Assembly: GCF_030272615.1 (NCBI RefSeq)
Contig: NC_081406.1
Span: 247,001,218-247,065,217 of the forward strand
From: Cryptomeria japonica
Lineage: Eukaryota > Streptophyta > Pinopsida > Cupressales > Cupressaceae
DNA length: 64,000 nucleotides
Reading direction: 5' to 3'
Shown: positions 1 to 10,097 of the stretch, one piece after another
Layout of the letters: each line of letters opens with the position of its first letter
How positions within the stretch are numbered: the first letter of the stretch is position 1
Made by a program: the position numbers and the translations under genes
The notes under the pieces: model-generated
What the model saw: the letters and a program-made list of their open reading frames with translations, nothing else
What the model was told of the DNA's origin: nothing
The model's database searches: none

Positions 1-3000
1 TTTGATAAAAATTTGAATATGACGCCATTTCCGCAACATTGCGAGATCCCTAAATATGGCAAATACGATGGAAAATCTGATCCTCAAGATCACATTAGGG
101 AGTTTTGTACTATGAGCATGGAATTTGCTCACGAGGAAACTTACCTTATGCATCTTTTTCCTAGGAGTTTAAATGGACAATCAATCGAGTGGTTTTCAAG
201 ATTACCATCTGGAATCAAATCCTTTGAAGAACTTGTGAATATGTTTATTTCACAATATTCCTACAATATAAGGAATGAAATAACAATGCCAGATCTTTGC
301 AATGTTAAACAAAAGAATGGTGAATCCTTTATGATCTTTTTACAACGATGGAAATGCATGTTTAATAGGTATCCCCGAGATGTACCTAATCAAGAAAAAA
401 TGGACATATTCATTGATAATCTTATCAGTGAAATGAGTTATCGACTAAGGATGCAATGTCCTCCCTCTTTTGCCAAAATAATTGAAAATGGTCTGAAAAT
501 AGAGAACGCAATGGTAAAGAAAGGAGAACTAAAACTTTACAATAATTCATACAACAACAACAATGACAAACCCAAGTTTTGGTCAAAGAATAGGAATGTT
601 AGCAATGAAGGAAATGATGATAACAATACTGCGAAACAACAACAACCAATTTTGAATCTATCAAGTCAAATCCCAAGCAACAACAATCTAGAAAACAATA
701 AAGCCAAGTCCTTTTTCTCTAATCCTCGGAGAAAATTCACAAACATTGGAGAATCTTTAGAATCAACTCTAAAAACTTTGCTTGCTAACAAATTGATTGT
801 TTTACCAGAAGCAAGAATTTATGAACCACCAGTTAAGCCAAATTGGTGGAATGACAATCACTTTTGCAATTATCATCGGAATAAAGGACACCTAACAAAT
901 GATTGTCAAAGATTGAAACACATTATCCAAGATCTAATTGATAATGGAACCATCACGGTGGATAGCCATAAGACGAATGAATCACACTTAGCTTTTAAAA
1001 GTCCACTTCCAAACTATGATAAAGGTGAATCATCCCGATTAGAAAATGACAAAGGGAAAACCAAAGTGAATTATGCTTATATATACGATGATGTAGTAAA
1101 TGTGATCATTGTTAACAAAAATCCATCTTCAGAACCAATCAACGTTATCACAAGAAGCAAAACAAAGGTAACCTTTCTAGGTATAGCAAAAGACCCAACA
1201 TCTGCATCACAACAATACAATTTAGTAGAGAAATTACAACGAATACCTGCTCAAATATCAATTCTAGAACTTCTCAAAGTTTCACCTATGCATAAAGAAA
1301 TTTTGGAGAAAGCATTAGTGGAAACAACGGTTTCAAAATATTTGGATGTAGATCAGTTCCAAAACATGGTAGGACATCTTATAGCTCCTCATTTCTTATC
1401 ATTTTCTGAAAATGATGATGCATCCTTACAACATCCTCACAATGCTCCTTTACATGTTGAAGTCTCCATTAATAAAATTCGTGTCAAATGTGTACTCATA
1501 GATGGAGGAGCTGGTTTAAACATTTGTGCTTTAAGCTTGATAAAAGCTTTGGGATATTCAGAGAATGCAGTAGACCCGAAAAAGAAAATAACCATCAAGG
1601 CTTACGATGAAGCAGAACGTTCTTCTAAAGGAATTGCTATGCTACCAATAAGGATAGGACCTGTGGAAAAGGATACATTGTGTCAAGTTTTAGATTTGAA
1701 TCTCTCCTACAACATTCTTCTGGGAAGACCATGGATTCACAAGATGCAAGCAGTTCCTTCTACATACCATCAATGTGTAAAATTTCCTCATGAAGGAAAA
1801 GAAATCACTATAATTGCAGATTCCAGTCAATATTGCAATAATTTGAAGCCAACACAAGATACCACAGTTCCACATAACAAAGAATTAGTATATCCTACCA
1901 AGGAAATTCAAGCAAAGTTATGGGAAACTTTTGAAGAAAAGCTCAAGTTAAATGATGAAGGAATGGGAAAGTATTCTTTGAATAATTTTCCACTTTCCCC
2001 TAAGTCATATGGAAAACCTACAGATATTCAATCAAAATCATCAGGAAAATCAAAACATATGTTTAAAGGGACATTTGTTAGTGCTAGAACTCTTAAAGAA
2101 GAAAATGAAGACAAAAGTATTCTTGATTGGTTATACAAGGATGAAGATAAAACTATAGCAACAACAACAAAAGTCAATATTCCCATAAAACAATATAAAG
2201 GATATGAAATCATGCAAAAGATGGGATATGAAGGGAAAGGACCAATTGGTAAGCAACATCAAGGTATTTCAGAACCTATTTGTCTGCATTCACAATCCAC
2301 AAAAGATAAATCTGGGTTAGGATATCTGAAGTCTAATCAAAAGCAACATAATCATCAACAACAAAAATGGAGAAAGAAATCAATTTCTAAAGAAGAAAAT
2401 TGGCAAGAAAAGCTACATCAAGCGGCTGAAACAGTAACCAATAAACAAAAAGAGCAAGAAGAACACGAAAAGAAAGAAGAGAAGATTATCATCCTAGGGA
2501 ATGAAAAATCTTCTCAGCAAGTCCTAGAAATACAAACAAAAGAAAAATCTGAACAAGATATTCCAGAAGCAGTAAAAATAGAAATGATAGAAATCAGAGA
2601 ACTTTTTGCACCATACGACATTCCAATATGGTATAGTGGAGTAATCTTAGATCATAATTCAGAAACAGATTCCAATGAGTATGAATGGGGACCAGATGCC
2701 TTATCTACTACATCAAGTAAAGAACACAATGAAGATCAAGCAGCTATTACAAAAGAAGACTTGTCTATTACAGAACAAAAGATAAAATTAGTAAGGAGAC
2801 AAGAGAAACTTAGAATTCGGAGAAAAGAGGCGTATGCAAAAAGAAAAGAGAATGACAAAAACAATGACACAATGCCACAAGAAGTGCAAACAAGAATCAG
2901 ATATGCAAGAACCATAGAAGAAATAAGAGATAGTCAAGTTGGATTAACTATTAGTCCAGAAGAAGCTGAGTTTGAAAGGAGACAAAATCTGTTAAAAGAA

Positions 3001-4827
3001 TCCTCTTTAACATGTACACAAGTCTACCAACTCCAAACTGCAAATGGATTCAATCAGGAAGAAATTTGCAATACCAAAGATGTGTGTGTTGATATAATCC
3101 ATTCATTTAAGGGACAAACGTCAATTGAAGAACCACTTGAGTATGAACTACAAAATGCTAATATTAATCTTGTTAAGACTAATTCGGAAAATCTTGAGAA
3201 AGACAATTCTCAAAAACATTCAATCTATGACAATACCTATTCTATGATAAATTATGATCATTATGTCATGAACATTGAAACACTTAATGATGACAATGAT
3301 TATGATTTACCACTTCTTCATCCTAAACTAACTGATTGGGATAATTTAGATAACCCTGAACTAAATGTCTTTTCCAATGATCATGACTTAGCTATATACC
3401 TTAACACTATTGAACCCATAACACCTAAGATATCTTCCACTACAAAATCAAGTGATGTTTCTCATAGACAGGAGAATGCCAAATTTTCCAGTCGCAAAAA
3501 CAAAATAAAACAAGGAAAGAGACCTATTGTTGAAAACCATTTCATGGCAACATTAGATCAATCAAAAGAGAAAATAAAGGGCGTATCTGATGGTGAAAAC
3601 CTCCTTGAGGTGCCAGAAGATGGAAAGTTTGACATTTTTCCTGCATATTTTCAAGAGAGATCTGCTATCCTAATAGAACCAACAGAAGCAGTAAACATTT
3701 ATACATCAAAGGATCCTAAAATACTTCATTTTTCTGCCTCGTTATCAAAAAGAGAGAGGAAAGAATACATGGAATTCTTTAAGCAGAGGCAAATAAATTT
3801 TTCTTGGTCTTATGCAGATATGCTAGGACTTAACCCAGATCTTATCATGCATCATCTTAATATGGATTTAAAAGCAAAACCCGTTAAACAAAAGATAAGA
3901 AAGGTGCACCCACATATTGCTCTTCTTGTAAAAACTAAGCTCAAGAAACTATTAGAAGTGGGTTTCATAAGACCAGTGGCTTATCCAGAATGGGTTTCAA
4001 GTATTGTACCAGTTTCAAAACCAGATAAAAGCATAAGGGTTTGTATAGATTTCAGAGATCTGAATAAAGCATGTCCAAAAGATGATTTCCCGCTACCAAA
4101 CATTGATATCATAGTGGACTTATCAGTAGGACATGAGATGTTTTCATTAATGTATAGCTTCTCAAGATATAATCAAATAAGAATTGCACCTGAAGATCAA
4201 GAGAAGACAGTTTTCACCTGTGCATGGGGAACGTACTGCTGGAATGTTATGCCATTTGGGCTTAAGAATGCAGGAGCGACTTATCAAAGGGCTATGACGA
4301 TAATTTTCCATGATATGATGCATACATTTATGGAAGATTATGTCAATGACATACTTGCAAAATCTCACACAAGAAAAGAACATTTGAACATTTTAAGCAA
4401 GATTTTTGACAGGCTGGAAAGATATCAATTGAGATTAAATCCAAAGAAATGTGCATTCGGGGTAACCTCTGGAAAGCTCCTTGGGTACATTATATCAACT
4501 CGTGGTATTGAAGTAGATCCTGGAAAAGTTAAAGCTATCATGGAGATGGAGTCACCTAAGAACATAAGTCAATTGCGATCTTTACAAGGAAGGTTGCAAT
4601 CAATCAGAAGATTTGTGTCCCAATTGGCCGATAGATGTCTTCCCTTTACCCATCTTCTACATAAAAATGTTCCATTCAAATGGGATCTAACATGTGAAGA
4701 ATCTTTCTTGCAAATAAAAGAATATCTCGAGTCCTCCAATACTGATATCACTAACCAAAGGGAAACCCTTATTACTCTATGTATCAGCAACAAGTGTATC
4801 ATTAGGCGCTCTCCTAGCTCAACATGA
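1..4827 (+). CDS. gag-pol: Tat-type Ty3/gypsy gag-protease-RT, open at the left edge
   Basis: This is the longest open frame in the window (about 1,600 codons) and it runs in from the left edge, so its true start is outside. Domains in order are: a gag capsid domain (about 100-370; FPRSLNGQSIEWF); a knuckle-like CNYHRNKGHLTNDC near 870-910; an aspartic protease near 1457-1540 whose active site reads IDGGAGLNIC instead of D-T/S-G; a G-patch near 2190-2280 (GYEIMQKMGYEGKGPIG); a long Lys/Glu-rich linker; and reverse transcriptase at about 3880-4500. The RT keeps MPFGLKNAGATYQR but two catalytic aspartates are lost: motif A reads LMYSFSRYNQI (Tyr at 4153-4155) and the YVDD box reads YVND (Asn at 4345-4347). 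The frame then fails at about 4735. The open frame therefore hides an inactive polymerase. The Tat placement rests on the G-patch, the knuckle form and the double RNase H downstream. Confidence 0.9.
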   Translation, partial: FDKNLNMTPFPQHCEIPKYGKYDGKSDPQDHIREFCTMSMEFAHEETYLMHLFPRSLNGQSIEWFSRLPSGIKSFEELVNMFISQYSYNIRNEITMPDLCNVKQKNGESFMIFLQRWKCMFNRYPRDVPNQEKMDIFIDNLISEMSYRLRMQCPPSFAKIIENGLKIENAMVKKGELKLYNNSYNNNNDKPKFWSKNRNVSNEGNDDNNTAKQQQPILNLSSQIPSNNNLENNKAKSFFSNPRRKFTNIGESLESTLKTLLANKLIVLPEARIYEPPVKPNWWNDNHFCNYHRNKGHLTNDCQRLKHIIQDLIDNGTITVDSHKTNESHLAFKSPLPNYDKGESSRLENDKGKTKVNYAYIYDDVVNVIIVNKNPSSEPINVITRSKTKVTFLGIAKDPTSASQQYNLVEKLQRIPAQISILELLKVSPMHKEILEKALVETTVSKYLDVDQFQNMVGHLIAPHFLSFSENDDASLQHPHNAPLHVEVSINKIRVKCVLIDGGAGLNICALSLIKALGYSENAVDPKKKITIKAYDEAERSSKGIAMLPIRIGPVEKDTLCQVLDLNLSYNILLGRPWIHKMQAVPSTYHQCVKFPHEGKEITIIADSSQYCNNLKPTQDTTVPHNKELVYPTKEIQAKLWETFEEKLKLNDEGMGKYSLNNFPLSPKSYGKPTDIQSKSSGKSKHMFKGTFVSARTLKEENEDKSILDWLYKDEDKTIATTTKVNIPIKQYKGYEIMQKMGYEGKGPIGKQHQGISEPICLHSQSTKDKSGLGYLKSNQKQHNHQQQKWRKKSISKEENWQEKLHQAAETVTNKQKEQEEHEKKEEKIIILGNEKSSQQVLEIQTKEKSEQDIPEAVKIEMIEIRELFAPYDIPIWYSGVILDHNSETDSNEYEWGPDALSTTSSKEHNEDQAAITKEDLSITEQKIKLVRRQEKLRIRRKEAYAKRKENDKNNDTMPQEVQTRIRYARTIEEIRDSQVGLTISPEEAEFERRQNLLKESSLTCTQVYQLQTANGFNQEEICNTKDVCVDIIHSFKGQTSIEEPLEYELQNANINLVKTNSENLEKDNSQKHSIYDNTYSMINYDHYVMNIETLNDDNDYDLPLLHPKLTDWDNLDNPELNVFSNDHDLAIYLNTIEPITPKISSTTKSSDVSHRQENAKFSSRKNKIKQGKRPIVENHFMATLDQSKEKIKGVSDGENLLEVPEDGKFDIFPAYFQERSAILIEPTEAVNIYTSKDPKILHFSASLSKRERKEYMEFFKQRQINFSWSYADMLGLNPDLIMHHLNMDLKAKPVKQKIRKVHPHIALLVKTKLKKLLEVGFIRPVAYPEWVSSIVPVSKPDKSIRVCIDFRDLNKACPKDDFPLPNIDIIVDLSVGHEMFSLMYSFSRYNQIRIAPEDQEKTVFTCAWGTYCWNVMPFGLKNAGATYQRAMTIIFHDMMHTFMEDYVNDILAKSHTRKEHLNILSKIFDRLERYQLRLNPKKCAFGVTSGKLLGYIISTRGIEVDPGKVKAIMEMESPKNISQLRSLQGRLQSIRRFVSQLADRCLPFTHLLHKNVPFKWDLTCEESFLQIKEYLESSNTDITNQRETLITLCISNKCIIRRSPSST

Positions 4828-5255
4828 TGATGAAGGAAAAGAAAGCAGTTTATTATATCAGCAAAACACTTGTTGGATATGAGTTAAATTATTCATCAAT
4901 TGAAAAGATATGTTTAGCAGTTGTATTTACAACTCATAAGCTACGACATTATATGTTGATTCATTCTATAAAACTAATAGCAAAGGTAGATCCTCTCAAA
5001 TATTTATTGAGCAAGTCAACATTAACGGGGAGACTAGCCAAATGGGTTATGATACTGAGTGAATTCGACATAGAATATGTTGACCAGAAATCCATCAAAG
5101 GACAAATCATTGTTGATCAATTGGCTGATGCACCTTTACAAAATGACATGCCTTTGCACATCAAATTTCCTGATGCAGATATCTTGACAGTAAGTACAAA
5201 CTTTTCGGAATTGTACTTTGATGGTTCTTATACTCAATATGGATCAGGTGCATGA
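4740..5255 (+). pseudogene. Tat pol: first RNase H and connection, frameshifted
   Basis: The RT-linked RNase H continues the same polyprotein but in other frames. One frameshift near 4735 moves the reading into a frame giving VSATSVSLGALLAQHDDEG. A second near 4845 moves it into the frame with AVYYISKTLVGYELNYSSIE and TGRLAKWVMILSEFDIEYV, the usual end of a gypsy RNase H. Two indels about 110 bp apart therefore break it. The last part, ELYFDGSYTQYGSGA, starts the additional RNase H. Family-level identity is clear, and the gene cannot yield a continuous polyprotein. Confidence 0.85.
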
Positions 5256-5560
5256 ATCTTTTTTATCACACCTCAAGGACATATAATTCTGAAATCGTAT
5301 AGACTAAGATTTCCATGCACCAATAATACTGCAGAGTATGAAGCATTGGCTATAGGGCTCAAAATGGCCATTGAATGGAATGTTAAAGAACTACATGTCT
5401 ATGGTGATTCACAACTTGTCATTTATCAAATAAATGATGAATATCAAAAAAAGGATGATAAGCTTATGTCGTACAAATAGCTAGTTGAGGATTTTAAAGG
5501 ACATTTTAAAGAAATCACATTCACCCAGATTCCCAGAAATGAGAATAAAGCAGCAGATGC
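5200..5560 (+). pseudogene. Additional (second) RNase H domain of a Tat element
   Basis: The translation carries YFDGSYTQYGSGA, then a TGA at 5253-5255, NNTAEYEALAIGLKMAIEW, HVYGDSQLVIYQIN, a TAG at 5478-5480, and IPRNENKAADAMA. These are the catalytic blocks of the archaeal-type RNase H (D in FDGS, E in TAEYEAL, D in GDSQL, D in NKAADA). That domain is the hallmark of the Tat lineage, where it sits between the RT-linked RNase H and integrase. All four acidic positions are visible, but two stop codons interrupt the frame. Confidence 0.85.
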
Positions 5561-6520
5561 AATGGCTACAGTAACATCTCTCTTGCAAAATAAAGAGAAT
5601 CAACAACGTTACAAATTTCTTGTGGAAGATATCTTAACCCCTACCATTCAATCCCAACATACCTATCGAATTTGCCATATATCAGGAACCAGTCAATCCT
5701 TATATGGTCAAACCTACCAATATTTAAAAGATCATATCCTTCCTTTGGAATTATCTCGTAATCAATGAAGAAACTTTATTCGTCAGTCCTCTCGCTATAC
5801 CATTACTGCTGATATCCTATATAGGCGTGGTCTAGATGGTACATTGTTGAGTTATCTTGAAAAAGATGAATCTGAGAGAGTTCTTAATGACATTCATGCG
5901 GGTATTTGTGGTACACACTCAAGTGGTTTAACATTGGCTAAGAAACTTATTCGTATGGGTTACTTTTGGCCTACTATGGAAAGAGACTCATTCACCTATG
6001 CTAGAAAGTGTAAATAATGTCAAATTCATAGAAATGTAATTCATACACCAGCACAAGAGTTATATCCTATGACAGGATCATGGCCATTTTCACAGTGGGG
6101 CCTGGATTAGGTCGGAAAGATCAATCCCTCTTCTTTTAATGTACATAAGTTTATTTTGGTTGCTACTGAATATTTTACTAAGTGAATTGAAGCAGTACCT
6201 TTAACAATAGTGACAGGAAAACAAATATCATCATTTATTCTAAATTATATAATCTGTCGCTATGGAGTTCCTATGACCATTATCACTGATAATGGAAGAC
6301 CGTTCAAAAATCAAGATGTGAACAGTTTCATATCCAACATAGGTTCTCTACTCCATATTATCCACAAGGTAATGGTCAAGATGAGGCATCAAACAAAACT
6401 ATTTTAAAAATCTTGAAGAAAACAGTCAATGAAGCTTGAAAAGACTAGCACATTCAGCTAAATCTTGCTATTTGGGCATATCAAACTAGTGTCCGCACTC
6501 CAACATGGGCAACTCCATAT
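5561..6520 (+). pseudogene. Tat integrase, N-terminal and core, broken
   Basis: After a linker (5562-5768) the translation shows ILYRRGLDGTLLSYL, then the zinc-binding H2C2 region with HAGICGTHSSGLTLAKKLI and RKCK-stop-CQIHRN, and the core beginning [30 protein letters not shown]. The Asp of LD and the Asp of TDNG fit the D,D(35)E core. The stretch holding the glutamate follows a degraded region near 6390-6440. In-frame stops at about 5766, 6016, 6107 and 6183 and a frame change near 6390 show that it is dead. Confidence 0.8.
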
Positions 6521-6523
6521 TGT

Positions 6524-6943
6524 TTGGTCTATGGATCAGAAGCTATATTACCTATAGAAGTAGAGATACCTTCTCTACGAGTATCCTTGCATGGTCTTAT
6601 ACCAGAAGAAGAACAAAGAGTCTCTCGACTCCAGGAACTAGAACTGATTCAGGAATGTCACCAAAATGCAACAGACTATTTGAAAGTATACCAAAAAAGA
6701 ATGGCAAGAAGCTATAACCATAGAGTCAAGCCGCACACTTTCCAGATTGGAGACATAGTTCTAAGGGAGAATCCAAGAAATCAGCAAGACCGAGAAAAGA
6801 AGGGAAAATTTGAACCAAATTGGCTAGGACCTTTTGTCATAGTAGCAACATATGGATCAGGAGCATACAAGTTATCTACCCCTGAAGGTGATTGGTTTGA
6901 TGAACCTATCAATTCTATCCATCTTAAGAAATTCTATGCTTGA
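6524..6943 (+). CDS. Integrase C-terminal end of the Tat polyprotein (fragment)
   Basis: This open stretch reads VYGSEAILPIEVEIPSLRV, then a helical region, SYNHRVKPHTFQIGDIVLR, and GKFEPNWLGPFVIVATYGSG, ending NSIHLKKFYA. It is the typical C-terminal block of gypsy integrase after the core: the GDxVL and GPF motifs form the SH3-like DNA-binding domain. No chromodomain follows, as expected for Tat. It is not an independent gene; in an intact element it would be continuous with the upstream pol frame. The stop at 6941-6943 is probably the natural end of the polyprotein. Confidence 0.85.
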   Translation: MVYGSEAILPIEVEIPSLRVSLHGLIPEEEQRVSRLQELELIQECHQNATDYLKVYQKRMARSYNHRVKPHTFQIGDIVLRENPRNQQDREKKGKFEPNWLGPFVIVATYGSGAYKLSTPEGDWFDEPINSIHLKKFYA

Positions 6944-7353
6944 GATATAAAGTCCTGGAAAAATCAATAAAAGGCATATAAAGTCCTGAAGAAATCAGTA
7001 AAAATAAAAAAAGCAGAAAATCCCTAAAAAGTATAAAACAACAAAAATGCAATAAATTTAGATGGTGAAAACCTGGTAAATAGGCACTATCTAAAAAGTG
7101 AGTTTCTCCATCCATGAGATCGCTTTGCGCACCTATCCACTCCATCCTCTCGCATTTATCACTTCCATCTTTCACATCCATTGCTCTGAACCATTTAGCA
7201 AGAAATATGCAACTTGCCAACAATTATAACCTTTTGACATACTTATCATAGTCACTATCTTAGATTTTATCAGTATCTATCAATCTGCATTTCTATTCTG
7301 TCATGGTTTGGATCTTGATCAATTCATACATCCATAATAAATTTTTGCTTCTA

Positions 7354-7365
7354 CTGGGGGCAAAA
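7354..7365 (+). other. Mid-element polypurine-like motif
   Basis: ACTGGGGGCAAA lies about 410 bp after the pol stop. A counterpart (ATTGGGGGCAAG when read on the minus strand) occurs at 59489-59502 in the other Tat element, in the same position after the post-pol block. It resembles a polypurine tract, but no LTR starts here. It could be an internal second-strand primer or a relic of an older 3' boundary. Confidence 0.4.
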
Positions 7366-8233
7366 TCCTAATTCCTTTTGCTAAGGTGATCTTTTGAAAA
7401 CTTAAAAATCCAAAAACATTCGAAAAACTTACAAAAAACCAAAAACATCTAGGGTTTTGAATTAGATAACAAGCAACAAAGCAACAAATCAATCAAGGCA
7501 TCTCATCAACAACTGAATCGTTAAACTTAGAAAATGAAGAATCAACCCACAAGCTATAAAGGATTATCAAAGATCATTCATTAAGATGATTATATCAGTT
7601 AATGACCATAAGAACATGTGAATGACATACAAGATTCAGTGTTTATATCTTGATTTTTACTAATCATGTACTCTATGCGACTCAAGGATGTCCATGACTA
7701 GAGGAGCTATGATGGGGCATGATTATTTTCTTTGATTGTTGTCTATGGTTTATCTCTTACTACGGTATGAACTTGTCTCAGGATATGATCGGCAAAAGAT
7801 CAAGGAGGATGTTCCAAGTCATGCATGAAAGAAGATACTCCTTGTCTGTTCTGCAAGCAATACTCAGGTCAACTTGATTCATTATATCAATTTGCTCGTA
7901 TTAACTTGCTATATCAAAATCCATGTAAGAAATACTCAGGTCATCTTGAATCTTTATGTCAAGTTGCTTGTATTTTCTTACAACATTTTAAAGCTCAATG
8001 ATGAAATCAAGCACTGTTACCTGATAGCATATGAAGAATGGCAGTACAATTTTTAGTTAGATCATTTCATTAGCTCATTATTCATATGCATTATAAGCAT
8101 TCATGATCAATTGCATTATAAGCATATCATTTCATTAGTAGGTCAACGGTCATAAATAAAGATTGAGTATACTTGGACAAATAAAAACAATTTGCATTTT
8201 TATTCATTTCATTTTAGCTGCATTTTATCAATG

Positions 8234-8500
8234 TATTAATTGCATTCAATCAAGTGCATTTCATTAACCATGTAAAGTATCATCATCATTATCTACATTA
8301 TCATTCCATTAAAGATCATTTAGTTGCATCTTTTTCACTTAGATTCATAATCATTATAAGCATAACATATAAATCAAAAACAAATCAATCATTCATATGT
8401 AAATCTATGCATTAATTGCATTCAATTAAGTGCATTTCATTAACCATATAGTGTATCATTATTATTTGCATTATCATTCCATTTATCATTTAGTTGCATG
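8234..8500 (+). repeat. Direct duplication in the ATCATT-rich region
   Basis: A block of about 90-97 bp containing AGTGCATTTCATTAACCAT and TCATTTAGTTGCAT occurs at about 8234-8330 and again at 8410-8500, roughly 180 bp apart. The whole 8060-8860 stretch is built of short ATCATT, GCATTT and ATAAGCAT words with no coding potential. Confidence 0.6.
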
Positions 8501-8867
8501 CATAAAATTTCAAAAAACATTTCATTTGTATATACATCATCGTAAGCATTAAGCAATCATTTCATTTGCATTTTCATATAGATCATTTGCATCATTTAAG
8601 TTAAGTAATCATTTTCAAATGCATCCAGGATAAGTAAAATCAAAAACATTTATCATTTGCATCATGTGTAAGTTATTGCCATCATATCATTATCCATCTA
8701 ATCATTGTATCCATAAAATCAAAGCATATAAGCATATAGAACATCATCAAATAGAATAACATGCATAAATAAAAGCATCATCATATAGAATCCATGTCTG
8801 CATATAGATCATCATAAAACAATAAAAGTCCAAGTATACAATGATATCCAATAAACAATACAAATGA

Positions 8868-10097
8868 TCCAAATCAAGTCACGGTTGTCCTGTACCACTA
8901 CCACCTGACTCTGTCCATCTCTATGGCTATGGGCGAGAAGATCCTCTAGATGCATGTCTACCATGCTCACCACTCCTCTAAGGAGGTCCCGTGACCCCAC
9001 CCCTGCTAGTATCCATCAACATGGTGGTCTGATAACTACCTGCTCTCTGGCTCTCTGCAACTGCCTCCTCATATAATTGTCGCTAGTAGGAAGTCTCCTT
9101 CCCGACCCGAAATAATGCTCTAACAGTGTCCGCTGAGAGAGTACCTAATCCAATCTACTGAATATGATCTAGAAGACCCTGAGTATCCTGCTGTCTCCTA
9201 ACAGTTGTGTCTCTCTTAGTCATAAGAGTCTATATTTGTGCTCGAAGCTGATCAATCTGTGCTCTCAGACTGTCAATAGTATCATGCCCTGGCACATCAT
9301 GCTCTGGTATAACCACATTTGGCATATCCTGCACTGGTGCAACCTGCTTTGGTAGATTTTGCTTTGGTGCATGAATCCCAATCCCCTCACCACCAACATG
9401 TCCAACTGCTGGAACCTCAATCCGAGTAACTCTCTGAACCTGTCGTCTAATCAGGGGAATATGATCCTCGGGATCCTCATCATCACCACCATGAGCTGCA
9501 ATAACTCTAGGATTTGGCTGAATCAGTCCAAAATCAATACCTCTCCCGCAACCCCCATCCAATCCAGTCACCCTGCCCCCTCTCAATGGTAATCCTCTAG
9601 GTGATCTCATCCCTACCCTGCTAGTATCCCTCCCAATTTGTCCACCATATCTCCCACCCATAGGACGAGGTCTATCAATCCTGCCAGCCAATCCAAATGG
9701 TCCTCCGCGGACTCTCAATCACTGTCCTCTCTGTCCAAGTCCACCACCACCACCACCTCTATCCCAACCATCATCTCCACCTCTCCTAGCCTCATGTGCA
9801 ACTCTAAGCTCATCTACGTCTCTGTCTCTTGCTAACAGGATCATCTGAATCATCATCATCATCTCCTAAGCTAGGAGGAGGATCTACCGGATCCATAATC
9901 CGAAGAAATGGATGAGCTAATAAATACTAAGCATACTCTGCAATAACCCTAGGATCAAGAATTTGCAATCTCATATCATAAGCCACTCTCGGAGTAGCAA
10001 CAAACTCTGCACGAGCAATCTCAAATGACAAAGATGGTCCCCAATCTCGCCTATCACTGTATCGTTGAGCATAAATCGTCACACCAGTAGGCATAGG
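8868..10097 (-). pseudogene. C-terminal tail of the antisense PMD gene: acidic, Arg/Gly-rich, coiled coil
   Basis: The frame continues past a TAG at about 10097 with PMPTGVTIYAQRYSDRRDWG, a TAG near 9929, then a run of five Asp (LGDDDDDSDD) and a basic KRQRRR. A frameshift near 9830 leads into a Gly/Arg-rich segment (EARRGGDDGWDRGGGGGG, later GLPLRGGRVTGLDGGCGRG) at 9840-9530, then a heptad-like stretch with SLRAQIDQLRAQI. The reading continues through TAG codons (MTKRDTTVRRQQDTQGLL, LFRVGKETSY, RQLYEEAVAESQRAGSY) to a TGA near 8880. The last part matches the end of the second PMD pseudogene (39.5-39.7 kb), so the tail belongs to the gene. Acidic, RG-rich and coiled-coil segments suggest nucleic-acid binding and self-association; this is inference. 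Confidence 0.65.

Larger units (their letters stand above)
6944..8867 (+). other. Post-pol 3' region of the Tat element, noncoding
   Basis: There is no convincing gene. The stretch holds a block GTGAAAACCTGGTAAATAGG (7065-7084) that recurs in the minus-strand Tat element at 59.5 kb, a G-run motif at 7354-7365, an imperfect direct repeat built on ACTCAGGTCAACTTGA-like words (7853-7912 and 7925-7990), and a long ATCATT/GCAT-rich stretch (8060-8860). The latter includes an imperfect direct duplication. Confidence 0.7.

Noticed and set aside
8060-8860. Satellite or CRISPR-like array
   Set aside because: Units are irregular words without spacers of constant length; it is a plant sequence with simple duplications.
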